Below are positions 28,191 through 38,682 of a stretch of DNA of 64,000 nt, in pieces. The stretch comes from Zopfochytrium polystomum (Eukaryota; Chytridiomycota; Chytridiomycetes; Chytridiales; Chytridiaceae). Under the pieces are notes generated by a model. It saw only the letters and a program-made list of their open reading frames with translations. It had not been told where the DNA came from and made no database searches. The first letter of the stretch is position 1. Each line of letters begins with the position of its first letter. Where the stretch lies: contig JAIVFJ010000078.1 in the NCBI GenBank assembly GCA_025765615.1, positions 186,001-250,000 on the forward strand, read 5' to 3'. The position numbers and the translations under genes are program-made.

Positions 28191-29688
28191 ATGGCCGCCC
28201 ACGACGATGAGATCGACTTGGAACGTTCGCCGGCTGCCGCCAGCGATGGCGAATATCGGAGGATGTCCACCAGCGAGCAAGGAAACGGCACCGGAGGGGC
28301 CGGCGGGTACGGGGAGTCTTCTTCGGACAACCGCCGCGGCAACGATGACTACAGAGACAGGTTGGTCGAGATCGCGTTTCGTAAAGAGACATGGGCTTGG
28401 AGGTCTCAACAGCAACCCGACTCTCTCCACCCTGCCAATCCGTACACAAAAATAAAAATACAGGGACGACGGCTCAGAGAACAAGGGCAATAACCTGTAC
28501 GTCTCGGGCCTGTCGCACCGCACCCGAGACGAGGATTTGGAGCGTGAGTTCTCCAGGTTTGGCAAGGTTTGTTTACTGGTTTGCTTGTTTCTCGTATTTT
28601 TTTTTTTTTTTTTTTTTTTTTTGTGAGAGGGTGTCCATTTGCGATCTAGGAACCCCTTTCGTATGAGAAACGTGCCTAAGCTGCCACGAAACATGCGGAT
28701 CTGTCGCGTAATAACGCCCCCAACTGCACATAAACTTTCAGCGGCCGCCATTGCATTCACCTGCACCTGCTGCCGTGATTTAGAATTGGGAGAGAGAAGA
28801 TCGCCTCACTTGCAACCAGTTTCATCTGCAACAAACTCCATCCGCATCTGCAACAAAATTCATCTGCAACTGCTGCACAACCACCACACATTCTCCCAAC
28901 AACATTTCCGTCGCGGCTCTGACCTCACCAACTGACGCATCTCCAACCTTCCTCAACTGCCAACAAACTTGTAGATTACAAAATGCGCAGTTGTGTGCGT
29001 ACATTGACATGCTGGTTGATTGCTTTCATATTCTGATTTGCTAACTATCTTTCTGCGGCCCTTCAAAAGTTACGACCCACATACTAAGGAGTCCCGAGGG
29101 TTTGCATTTGTGAGCTTTGAGGACGTTAAATGCGCCGCTGCGGCCCGCGACACTTTGTCTAATTCTTTGGAGTTGCACGGAAAGATTATCCGTGTCGAAC
29201 TGGTAAGCGAGGATATTCTACCCCATCTCGCATTCTTTCTTTATGTGGAACAACATTGATGGCCAACTCAACACTTCAGGCGAAACGTGCCCGAGCACGC
29301 GAACCCACTCCAGGCCAATACAACGGCCCACCGAAGCGGGACGGGAAAAGCGGTAAATACCCCGCTGGTTGTTTGTTTCATGCTCACAAGTCCTTGACAG
29401 CCACTTCTCGCCCCGCAGAATACCGCCGCCGCGATGATCGCGGCGGACGATCCCGATCGCCAATTGACCGCTACCGACGTGAGTGGGGACTGGCAGGCGG
29501 CGTGCTTTCCCACCTCATATAGTAACTTTGTGCTTCGAACCTTTTCTGTTCCTGCAGGTGCGGACAGGTCCCGCTCACCGCGACGCCCGGCCTATTACGA
29601 CAGCCGGGACCGGGAGCGCTACGACCGCGACCGTTACGACGACAGGAGAGACAGGTACAGCAGAGGTTATGATGATCGTAGGCGTTGA
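28191..29688 (+). CDS. TRA2: Tra2-like SR splicing factor (RRM plus RS tail)
   Basis: Clear exons: 28191-28360, 28464-28566, about 29071-29202, 29280-29352, 29419-29478 and 29558-29688. The N-terminus is Gly/Ser/Asp-rich. The RRM begins with RNP2 ('NNLYVSGLSHRTRDEDLERE'); RNP1 is 'SRGFAFVSFEDV', followed by 'LHGKIIRVEL'. The tail is rich in Arg-Ser, Arg-Asp and Arg-Tyr ('ADRSRSPRRPAYYDSRDRER', ending DDRRR). Transformer-2 proteins bind GA-rich exonic enhancers and promote exon inclusion in the nucleus. Between 'FSRFGK' and 'YDPHTKESRG' the second beta-strand of the RRM (about 8 residues) is not visible. It may lie in a small exon within 28567-29070 that I could not identify, or that intron may be retained in some transcripts. 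Confidence 0.88.
28820..28880 (+). repeat. Short tandem 'catctgcaac' repeats in a Tra2 intron
   Basis: Four spaced copies of catctgcaac or close variants (tcatctgcaacaaa, gcatctgcaacaaa, tcatctgcaactgc), rich in CA/CTG, lie inside the long intron 28567-29070. They could be a repeat or an intronic splicing element. Confidence 0.5.
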
Positions 29689-30624
29689 AACGAGACGGAA
29701 TCGGCGGGCGCGTATCTCGCGCCCCCCCTTTCCCCCCTTCGTCCACCCGGCCTCCTTCCCTCTCCTTCCTTCTCCCACATGGAGGCGTTTCACACCAATT
29801 TTTGCTGCTCTCTTCCGATTGCTTCAAACTGACCTTGGCGAATATAATGATGCATTACTCATTTCTCTCGCCTTTTTGGTTAATGTAATTTTGGTTCCGA
29901 GAGACGCCACTCACAGGCAGTGAGAGAGGCAGACAGAACACCACAGGCACGGACATTGAGTTGCGTCAGGCGCGCAGACGCGCCTTGAAGAGAGAGAGAG
30001 GGTAGAGAGAGGGGAGAGTGAGGAGAGCTGCTATTTGCACTTCAGCCTCTACTATCCTCATAGTCAATAATGTTTGCCTGTAGCAGCGCTTTCCACCCAG
30101 AGCCGCAGCAACCGGAGTGGTTTTGCGCCCCATTTCGCTTGGATTACAATAGTCCATCTGTGCAAAAGTCCAGTCGCCCCAAATAAGGTCCTGGTCAGCG
30201 AAACGAATGCCAATACAGCGCAAACCCGAAAAACTTTGTTGATACAGAGAGTCATGATCAATTCACTGCAGAACGGGGGGAGGCAATCCTCACAAAGGAA
30301 AACAAAGCAGTTTTTCTGTTGATATTCAGATGTTGGTCTCCTGCACTTTCTGCTGCATTTGTTTTTGCGTTGATTTTCACTTCAGTTGGTCGCCCAAAGT
30401 TTTCAGGATATCGCTATAATTTACTGCATGCTACATACCAACCAGCCATCAGATCACAGACATCCTCACAACACCACTCTTGCTGTCTCAGCACCAGCAG
30501 CTGACCTCACTACTTGGCCTCTGACCACACTCCGACCTTTTGAAACACTCTTTCAGTTGAAACCTGAGACGCTTATACACACTTTTCATAACAGGTGCTA
30601 CACCCATGGCCATTGTGTGGGGGG
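29689..30624. other. Spacer downstream of Tra2-like gene
   Basis: Contains the 3' end of the Tra2-like transcript, a GA tract at 29990-30030, and AT-rich sequence. No gene is supported; the open frames are short and without domains. Confidence 0.5.
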
Positions 30625-30877
30625 TGTTAGGCAGACTGCTTAGCAGCAAGAGGCACAAGACAGACACGAAACTTATTGTGACTGTAGTTGAGGTCTTACA
30701 ATGCCCATGGTCGCTCTTGCCTTGCACTATTACAGTGTGTTTATCATCATTCTGTTTCAATAAGTCATAACAGACTTTGTCTCTTTCTCTCCAAGTTGTG
30801 GAGAAGGACCACTCACAAATACACCTATCCACCTCATTCACTCCTTCCCCTCCCTCACTCAGAGTAGACTGTTTACA
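30625..30877 (+). mobile_element. LTR-like repeat, copy B (internally deleted)
   Basis: Starts TGTTAGG, ends GACTGTTTACA and follows copies A and C through 'agcagcaagaggcacaagac', 'cttattgtgactgt', 'caatgcccatgg', 'actattacagtgtgt' and the terminal CACTCAGAGTAGACTG block. It lacks most of the middle segment of copy C but with a different deletion boundary from copy A. No convincing target duplication is visible. Confidence 0.6.
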
Positions 30878-30989
30878 AGGGCAAGTCGCGCATATGTCTA
30901 GTTTGTACTTCTGCTAGTTCTGGGCTGTTGTGCGGTGCGCACTGCGCACGCAACCCCAACAAGTTACAACACTCCCCGGCAATAGCGAA

Positions 30990-31640
30990 CGGGTTGTGTG
31001 CGACTATACCCCAAGATTCAGGCCCAAGAGCGAAAGAAAGCAAACAATAGGCTAAAGCTAACTTCTAAGGAGTGTTTCAACCCTTCTACTCCACTTGCCT
31101 AGTCCACGGACCACAAAGTATCCTACTCATCGATCTACCAGGGCTCAGAACACAAAGCATGAAGGTTCAGAGGGACAATGCTCCGAGGATTGGTGCAGGA
31201 GCACCGATAACGAAAGGGCAAACTGTGCGAACTTGTGTGGCCGTAGGCCAGTGTGAGAGGAAACAGAAGGGCACTCCCAACGGTGCAACGCAACTGCAGA
31301 ATAAAAGAGCGAAGAGGGAAACGGGATTCATCAGAGGAACCCAATCTCAAATACACCGAAAGCGATTAGTGGCAGAGTGGGACAAACAGTGCACGACCAA
31401 GTACCCCTCACATTGTGGAGCTGAGTCATCGGCACATGCGATGAGGGGGGAGAGAAGGAAGGGAATTGACTATGTAGGGGTCAGAAGGTTGCCAGCTGGG
31501 AAATCTTACATGGAAGCACCTGCGCCTTGCCACATACGCTCGACCACCCCACCGACAGGCTTTATCACATGCACTTGTGCTCAAACAAATCTCTCTCACG
31601 GCTAAATGGGAGGTCGCTTCGTTCAAGGGAATCTGCGCTC
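30990..31640 (+). repeat. Dispersed repeat, copy 2 (plus orientation)
   Basis: Homologous to the reverse complement of 15600-16333. It opens near 'ttgtgtgcgactatac', continues through 'gtgtttcaaccct', 'agagggacaatgctcc' and 'agaagggcactccc', and fades after 'gcttcaaac'-like sequence. There is no conserved protein frame with the other copy. It starts about 110 bases after LTR-like copy B, so the two could belong to one composite element. Confidence 0.65.
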
Positions 31641-32139
31641 TAAGAATCTGCGGTTACTAGTTGGATAGGATAGGATAAAAACAGCTTTGCCAAAACTGCA
31701 CTTTATCCTGACCATCCTGAACCATAACCTACCCGCAGGTGCTGCGGCTTAACCGTATCTGAACTGTGACAGAAAATATCAAAAACCCCTTTACCGCAAC
31801 ACAGTTTAACTGTTAACTGAGCGGAAACGAACCGTTTACCTAGATTTAATTAGTCAAGTGCCTTAACTGCAAGGCAAACCGCACTCCTGCAAGATAGGCG
31901 ATTTGTTATCCTTGACGACAGCCTAACCGCACGACGGTTAAGCAAATTTTTCTTATCCTTAACCGAGCTGCAGATGGGATTCCGCTGGTCCTTACCGCGC
32001 TCCAAGACAGAGCAGTGCCAAGTCATTGCAGAAGGGGCCAACTCTGCTCCCACCTCAGCACTCCTTAAGAGATGTGAACCGGGCTTGGGGACCAATAACG
32101 TGTTTCTCGTTGTATCGCAAAAATGGTTTATCATAGGCT
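31641..32139. other. Spacer with interspersed short A/C-rich repeats
   Basis: Several short similar phrases with TTAACTG / TAACCG cores recur between 31700 and 31970 ('aaccgtatctgaactg', 'ttaactgttaactgagcgg', 'cctaaccgcac', 'ccttaaccgagctg'). No gene is recognised. Confidence 0.4.
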
Positions 32140-32878
32140 ATGTCAGGGGGCTGGAGCCCCCTGACTCAGAAACATATTCCCCACTGTCTCTCTGTCTCTT
32201 CCCTTATCTCTCCATCTGTTTCTCTGTCTCTTTGTCTCACCCTCTCTCTCTGCAGTCCTTGGTTACCTTCTTGCTTAGCGGGTGGGGCGACATAGACCAT
32301 CTCATAGGAGGCGGGCCAACCCATCTGCCAATGCGGCTGCAAGCAACTCAATGCAACGACAGAAAGGTGTCAAGATAGACAGTGTGTCCAATCATGGAAA
32401 AGCAGTGCCAGTGCCAGTTGCTCAAACGGAGCCACAAGGTGGCCAAAGAAAACCAACAGAAAAAAGGAAAAAAGAGGAGGCAACCAGAACTGGAACAAGT
32501 GAGGAGTCTCTTTCTCTCTCTCAATCTCTCTTGATTGATCGAGCGAGGGTGGAGGGGGGTAGGAGCCCCCTGACTCAAAAACAACCTGTTCAAGTTGCAG
32601 TGTAGAAGGTGACGTTGTGAGTGAAGGTGTTGTTGCAAGAAGGTGGAAGGGTCGAGGCCGCGAAGCAAAGCCAGTGGATGAGATGTAGAAAGAAAGAAGG
32701 ATGCAACTGAGGTTTGAATTGAGGACTTGTACAAGGGAGCAAGCATAGCAAGCGTCCAAGGGCAAGTGGGCAAAGAGAGCTTTTTTTAGACAGGAACTGG
32801 CAAATTGGAGTGAGTGTGTTCTTTTTTTCAATAAGAAAACTCTGCCCAATTTATACTCCTGCAGGGAGGTTGACCAGT

Positions 32879-33290
32879 TGTTAGGTGGAACTGACTGGTT
32901 AGCAGCAAGAGGCACAAGACGGACCCAAACCTATTGTGACTGTCAGTTATCATTCTCACAATGCCCATGGGAGAGCGAGGCACTGCCAATGCAGACCTGG
33001 GCACTGGCTTGCGCTGATGACAAATACTCCGAGTATTAAGTGGAACGGAAACCCAGTGTCAACAGTTTTCCTCCTCCTCTGCTCAAGCAGATAATATAGG
33101 AGAGGTTTTTACCCTGTGCGGGTCACACTTGCGTAGCAACTATTACAGTGTGTATATCATCATTATGTATCAATAATTCATAACAGAGTTTTTCTCTTTC
33201 TCTCCAAGTTGGGGAGAAGGACCACCCACAAACACACATCTCCACTTCATTCACTCCTTCCACTCACTCACTCAGAGTAGACTGTTTACA
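32879..33290 (+). mobile_element. LTR-like repeat, copy C (longest)
   Basis: 412 bases, TGTTAGG to GACTGTTTACA. It includes a central segment absent from copy A, with 'gcactgccaatgcagacctg' and 'gataatataggagaggttt', which may hold promoter-like AT sequence. It lies inside the segment that interrupts the first R1-R2 unit, so it could mark a later insertion. Confidence 0.65.
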
Positions 33291-33533
33291 TCTACATCCT
33301 TCCGTCTTATGAACTGGTGGCATTACGTAAATCTATTTATTATCTTTCATCGATGGTCAAAGTGTGGCTCAGGGAAAGCAAAGCTAGAATCACCGCTGTC
33401 TTCACCTAGCTCTTTTGTTGGATTCAGATTAGGCATTTCAGCTTACCCAGCTTAGTGAAAGTTGCAACAGCGGTGGGAGTGAGGCCACTGTCGACATAGG
33501 AAGCTGACTTCCTAGGCTCAAATCTCAACACAA

Positions 33534-34520
33534 CCCAGCTTCTCTCTCCCTCCCTCTCCCTCCCTCTCCCTCCCTCCCTCTCTCCCTCTCTCTCTTTCTC
33601 TCTTTCTTTTGCATTTCAATGGTGCTGTAAAACTAAAAAAGGAAGTCAACAGGCTGTCTGTCTATTAGAGTGGCAGTCAATGGGTTGTGTGTCTATCTCC
33701 CTGTCTCTGGGAGTGGCAGTCAATGGGCTGTGTGTCTCGCTGTCTATCTGTCTGTCTCTTTGCAGTCTGTGCTTTAAAGGGAGCTGTACAGTGTACTTCT
33801 TCAAAACAATACCTCCATCAAATGAGCTCTACTCAAGCGATCAAAGTTTGCCAGTGTTTCCAACTTTGTGTGAATGTTGCTTTCCCCTACATTGAAGATT
33901 TGCAACCAACCAGATAGGAGAAGCAAGGGGTGGTGGAGGGGAGGCTGCAGACCACCTTCCCTGGGCCACTGGGAGGAGAAGCCAACTAAAATGATATATC
34001 GGTTAATGACTTTGCAAAGTCAACAGGTTGTTGTTTGTCTATCAATCATTGAATATCTCTTTGTTTGAACTAAAGTCAACGGGCTGTTTGTATTTCGCCC
34101 TCTGGGTTTCTGTGAGTACTTTGGAGCCAGTGCCCACCTGTCTGTTGCAGTCAACAGGCTGTCAGTCTTCCTGTTGCAGTCAATGAGTTGCTGCATGAGC
34201 AGCCAAAGCCGCAAGGGCAGCACTCAGTTTGCCTGAGGTTCCAGGTTCACCAGTGTGGCTGTGCTGCAAGACTGCAACTTCTCTCTCCTTCTGTCCTTCT
34301 TTGTCTGCAGTGTGTCAGTGGATTGGGGCAAACACCAAGCTTTGTTGGTCACTCTCCATGTGGCCCGGCGTGTAATGTTCATTGTGGCATGCCACTCACC
34401 TTTCCATCCAGTGGCAGATTGCCTGTGTGTGGGACTACCAATATCCATTGTAGGCTTTGTCTTTAATTTTTTTTTTTCTTCTCCTTTTTTTTTTTTATTG
34501 GGAAGGATTGAAAGCTTGGA
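33534..34520 (+). repeat. CTGT-rich repeat R2, copy 1
   Basis: Shares with 35513-36245 the phrases 'gtcaacaggctgtctgtcta', 'ctgggagtggcag', 'actttggagccagtgccca', 'caggctgtcagtcttcctgt', 'aagggcagcactcagtttg' and 'gtggcatgccactc'. The phrase 'gtcaa(c/t)(a/g)ggctgt' is itself repeated many times within the unit. A third, inverted partial copy is at about 56590-56830. Confidence 0.75.
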
Positions 34521-34689
34521 TGTGCAATTAGATTGCTTTTGGGAAAAATACAATCTATATATATAATTAAAAAAAGCAAGGATTTGCGGCTAAACTGTTT
34601 TCTAATTGCAATTATTGAAGTGGGGGGGGGTCTAACTTTTTGTCTTCGGTGCCCAATCAAAACTCAGCGGAAAAATCAGAAAAGGACGG

Positions 34690-35120
34690 AGCTCAATGCG
34701 TTGTCTGTCTATCAGGTATATCTGTCTATCAGATTGTCTGTCTACCTCCCTGTCTGTAGGACTGGCAGTCAGTGGGCTGTCTGTCTCTCTGTCTGTCTCT
34801 CTATCTCTTCGCTCTGTCTCTCTCTCTGTCTCTCTGCCTCTGTCTCTCCCTGTCTCGCTCTGCCTCTTTCTCCCTCTCTCTCTCCCTGCCTCTCTCCCTC
34901 TCACTCTCTCTCACTCACTCTCGCTCTCTCTCCCTGTTTCTCTCTCTCCCTGTCTGTAGGACTGACAGTCATCAGGCTGTCTGTCTCTTTGTCTGTCTCT
35001 CCATCTCTTTGCTCTGTCGCTCTCTGCCTCTGGCTCTCTCTCCCTGTCCTGCTTTCTCTCGCACTCTCTCTCTCCCTGTCACACACACACACACACTCCC
35101 TCTCTCTCTCTCCTCTCTTT
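34690..35120 (+). repeat. CTGT/CT-rich simple sequence
   Basis: Dense CTGTCTGTCT and CTCTCT repeats separating the two R1-R2 units, with a CA repeat at about 35081-35094. It holds two copies of 'tgtaggactg(g/a)cagtca', which ties it to the R2 family. Confidence 0.85.
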
Positions 35121-35135
35121 CGAGCGGGGGGGTTG

Positions 35136-35216
35136 AGGGGGGCGGCAGCCCCCCCACCGGGGGGCTCAGGGGGCGGCAGCCCCCCCCACCGGGGGGCTCA
35201 GGGGGCGGGAGCCCCC
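35136..35216. repeat. GC-rich tandem palindrome
   Basis: Two head-to-tail copies of a roughly 31-base unit made of G-run, CGGCAG, C-run, ACC, G-run, CTCA. The G6/C7 blocks pair within and between units, so strong hairpins or G-quadruplexes are possible. A third, shorter arm continues into 'gggcgggagccccctgac'. Confidence 0.8.
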
Positions 35217-35512
35217 TGACTCAAAACATATTTCCCTCTGTCTCTCTGTCTCTTCCTTATCTCTCTATCTGTTTCACTGTCTCTGTCTCTGTCCCTCCCT
35301 GCAGTTCTTGGTTCCTTTCTCTCTTGGGGGTGGGTTGACTCTGACCATCTCATTGGAGGCAGACCCATCTGATAAGGCAGCTGCAAGCAACTCGACGCAA
35401 CCACAGGAAGGTGTCAGGATAGACAAGTGAGGAGTCTCTTTCTCTCTCTCTATTTCTCTTGATCGATTGAGCTGGGGTGGAGGGGGGTGGGGAGCCTGAC
35501 TGAAAAAACAAT

Positions 35513-36245
35513 CCAGCTTCTCTCTCCCTCCCTCCCTCCCTCCTAACCTCTCGCTCTCTCACTCTCTCTCTTTTGCATTTCAATCATGCTCTAAAAACTA
35601 AAAATGGAATAAAGTCAACAGGCTGTCTGTCTATAAGAGTGCCAATCAACGGGTTGTCTGTCTATCTCCCTATCTCTGGGAGTGGCAGGCAATGGGCTGT
35701 GTGTCTCGATATCTATCTCTCTGTTTTTTTGCAGTCAACGGGCTGTTGTCTATCTATCAATCAATCAATGACTGCCTCTTTGTTTGAACTAAAGTCAACA
35801 GGCTGTTTGTGTTTCTCCCTCTGGGTTCTGTGAGCACTTTGGAGCCAGTGCCCAGCGAACTGTTGCATTCAACAGGCTGTCAGTCTTCCTGTTGCAGTCA
35901 AATGGGTTGCTGCATGAGCGGCCAAAGGCTGCAAGGGCAGCACTCAGTTTGTTGGAGGTTCCAGGTTTGCGAGTGTGGCTGTCCTGAAAGGCCGCGGCTT
36001 CTCTCTCTTTCTGTCCCCCTTTGTCTGTCAGTGTGTCAGTGGCTTGGGGCTAACACTCCAAGCTTTGTTGGTCACTCTCTGCTTGGCCTGCCACACAATG
36101 TTCATTGTGGCATGCCACTCTCCTTTCAATCCAGGGACAGATTGCCTGTGTGTGGGACAACCAATACCATTGAAGGCTTTGTCTTTAATCATTTTTTCTC
36201 TTCTTTCATTTTTTTTTATGTTTTTTGGCAAGGATTGCTTACAAG
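35513..36245 (+). repeat. CTGT-rich repeat R2, copy 2
   Basis: Second copy of the unit at 33534-34520; directly joined to R1 at its left. It ends with T-rich sequence 'ttttttggcaaggattgctt', which is also recognisable in inverted form at about 56620-56650. Confidence 0.75.
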
Positions 36246-36250
36246 TTGAC

Positions 36251-36953
36251 CCCTAGTAAAAAATCAAAAAAAATAAAGGGAAGGGAAATCCGGAGCGGTT
36301 GGATACCCTGAAATTCTTCCGCAGCAGGTTGCTCGGTTCAGATATTGTCAGTCCATCTGTCTTTGACTTCAGCGACAGACTGCTTGCAGAGCGTCGTGCG
36401 AGTCCCGGTGCGAACCGGACATATTTTTTATATTATTTTCTTATTAATAGTATTTTCCCCTTTTTCTTATTTCTTGGGTTGATATTGGTTTGTTCTTTGA
36501 TGTCTTGCCTGCTGTCTGCTTTCTTTTTGCGTCTTCTCATGAAGCGGGAGTCTGCCAAAAAAGGAATGCAGCGCTGAAGACAGCAAGCGCCCAGGCAAGT
36601 AGGTCACCGCGCGCCGAACGCAGTAAGATTTAGAGACAGAGATTTAGCGTTGAGAACGAGAATCGAGATAGCGGCAAGAGAGAGGGAGTTTGAGAGAGAG
36701 AGAGAGAGAGTGTGTGTGTGTGTGTGTGTGTGTGAGTAAGTGAGAGAGGAAATAGACGTGGAGAGAGAGAGACAGAGAGACATCCATCACACGCACCTTC
36801 AAACAGGCAAATGCTAAAAACGATGGATCGCCCTCGCCCGAGTACAAAAGAGGCGCTTTCGAGATAGCACTCACCCCACTCTCGCACACAAACACAAAAG
36901 CACCCCCCAGAAGGAAACAAAACAAAGGCAACAACAACAAACTAACAACAAAA
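36251..36953. other. Spacer and leader of first six-cysteine gene
   Basis: Contains GA and GT microsatellites at 36687-36733 and an A/C-rich leader ('caacaacaacaaactaacaac') just before the ATG at 36954. A region with weak tRNA-like phrases around 36300-36425 was examined and not accepted. Confidence 0.5.
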
Positions 36954-37488
36954 ATGCAAATCCCCAACCTCGTCTTTGCCGCGCTCCTCGCCGCCACGGC
37001 TACCACCACCGTCGTGCACGCCGCCGACGCCAACGCCTGCATCGCCGCGACCCAAAAGTTCACCAACGAAGTCACACAGTGCGCCACGCAGACCACTTCC
37101 GCCAACATGAGCAAGTGCCTCTGCGGCATCTCCACCCTGGTCGACGACTACAACGCAGTCGTCTCCTCCTGCGGCGCCGTCGGCCTCCCGGCCTCGCCGT
37201 TCTCGTCCGTCGATCAGTTCAAGGCTGACTGCGCGTGAGTGTATTTTTTAAATTTTTTTTTTTCTCCCCGGGTGAACAAAAGGAAGCCAGTCCAAACTCA
37301 TATTCCTATTTTGTACCCCACTTCCTCTTCAACCACAAAAAAAAAGTGCCCAAGGCTACCCTGTCGGCGGCTCGAGCGGAACCACCACGACCACCACGAC
37401 AAAGTCCGGCGCCGCGTCGCTCTACGCCGGAAACACTGTCTTTGCGGCGTCCGTCGTCGCCGTCGCCGCCGCCGCCGCCTTCCTTTGA
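36954..37488 (+). CDS. Small secreted six-cysteine protein with GPI-type tail, paralogue 1
   Basis: Two exons, 36954-37235 and 37347-37488, joined in phase 2 at Ala. The protein has a signal peptide (about residues 1-22, ending VVHA), then a domain with six cysteines in the order C...C...CxC...C...C, including 'SKCLCGISTLVDDYNAVVSS'. A Gly/Thr/Ser linker follows, and then a hydrophobic C-terminus ('AASVVAVAAAAAFL') typical of GPI attachment. Its neighbour at 38268 has the same cysteine order and the same intron position and phase, so they are a tandem duplicate pair. The cysteine plan resembles fungal surface proteins of the CFEM type in general style, but has fewer cysteines; I would not call it CFEM. 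It is probably a cell-surface protein of unknown role. Confidence 0.8.
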
Positions 37489-37540
37489 ATATACGGCCGC
37501 CAAAAGCCTGCCACAACTCTTAGTGGGTCTCTCCGCGTCC

Positions 37541-37571
<31 letters not shown>

Positions 37572-37700
37572 TCTCTCGCTCTCTCTCTCTTTCTATCTCT
37601 CTCTTCCCAGTTATTTCTCTCTCCCTCCCTCTCTCAATAGATGCGATCAAATAAAAGAAAAAGCCGATTGCCTGACCGAACGCTGGCCCATTTGCATTCC

Positions 37701-37749
<49 letters not shown>

Positions 37750-38267
37750 AGGGATGAAACTTGCAGACTCCAAAGTGCCGCGGGGCATAAGTAAGGGAGT
37801 GAGAGAGGTTTGGGCAGTTGCGACTAGTTCAAAGTAAAGTGGGGGAAAAGAGTATTCGGCCGGCGGGAATGTGACAGTGGCTTTTGCTTGGCCTTGATGT
37901 CTCGCTTTGTGTCTCTCCTTCAATCAATCATCTCGCTCTCTGTCTCTCGCGTCTCTCTCTCAATCTCTCTCTCTCTCCTGTCTCTGTCTGTCTCTCTCTC
38001 TACTATCATTTCTGATTTCGGACGGAAAGCCCCCATAAATGGAAGTAATTGTTTTTGCGACTGATGAGGAGGAAAAGAAAGAAAATGCAAGGAACGAATC
38101 ACCTTCTGGCTGCAGAGTAAGCCCAAAAATGGAAAATGCAGTGAAAAAACTAAAATAAAAAAAAAAGAAAAAACAATCAACAATATATTTAGGCCAGCCA
38201 CACGTTCCACACACCAGCCACACCACTCACACTAACTCACTCACAAACTCATCCACAAACACCCTCC
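37489..38267. other. Spacer between the six-cysteine paralogues
   Basis: CT tract (37541-37610), a polyadenylation-like AATAAA at about 37650, a GT microsatellite of about 48 bases at 37700-37749, and CT/TC sequence at 37930-38000. The last 80 bases are A/C-rich leader sequence. No additional gene. Confidence 0.55.
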
Positions 38268-38640
38268 ATGCACGCCCTTTCCGCCCTCGCCGCCGCCGCC
38301 GCCGTCCTCGTCGCCGCTCCGGCCGCCGTTAACGCCCAGTTCGACATCCCGGGCGCCAGCCCCGCGTGCCAGGCGGCCCTCAACACCTACATCGTCGACC
38401 TGACGCCCTGCATCGCCGGTCTCTTCACCGGCACTGCGTTCCCCACGGCCACCGGCCTCACCGGCGCCGACGAGGCCGCCGTCTACAAGTGCGTCTGCGG
38501 CACCCCCAACCTCGTCCCAGACATCCAGAATGTCCTCAACGCCTGCCAGGACGTCCTCAAGGCAGAGCCGTCCCCTTCGCTGGGCCTGTCGAGCCCCAGC
38601 CTCACGTCGTTCGACGACCTGAAGAAACTTTGCGCGTGAG

Positions 38641-38682
<42 letters not shown>

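Larger units (their letters stand above)
32140..36250 (+). repeat. Duplicated composite repeat unit (R1-R2 twice)
   Basis: Two blocks occur twice in the same order and orientation. R1 is 32140-32600 and again 35195-35510, with shared 'agccccctgactca', 'ctctgtctctctgtctcttcc' type sequence, 'gcagtccttggtt', 'gctgcaagcaactc' and 'gaggagtctctttctctctc'. R2 is 33534-34520 and again 35513-36245. In the second copy R1 runs straight into R2; in the first they are separated by about 930 bases that include LTR-like copy C. No coding capacity is supported, and frames here are products of CTGT-rich sequence. Confidence 0.75.

Noticed and set aside
32348..36249. Several Ser/Leu/Cys-rich frames in the repeat island
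   Set aside because: They follow CTGT and CT repeats, differ between repeat copies, and have no domains.
36295..36430. tRNA-like phrases ('ggttcagat', 'gtgcgaaccgg') that could suggest a tRNA gene
   Set aside because: No cloverleaf with acceptor, D, anticodon and T stems could be formed on either strand at the right spacing.
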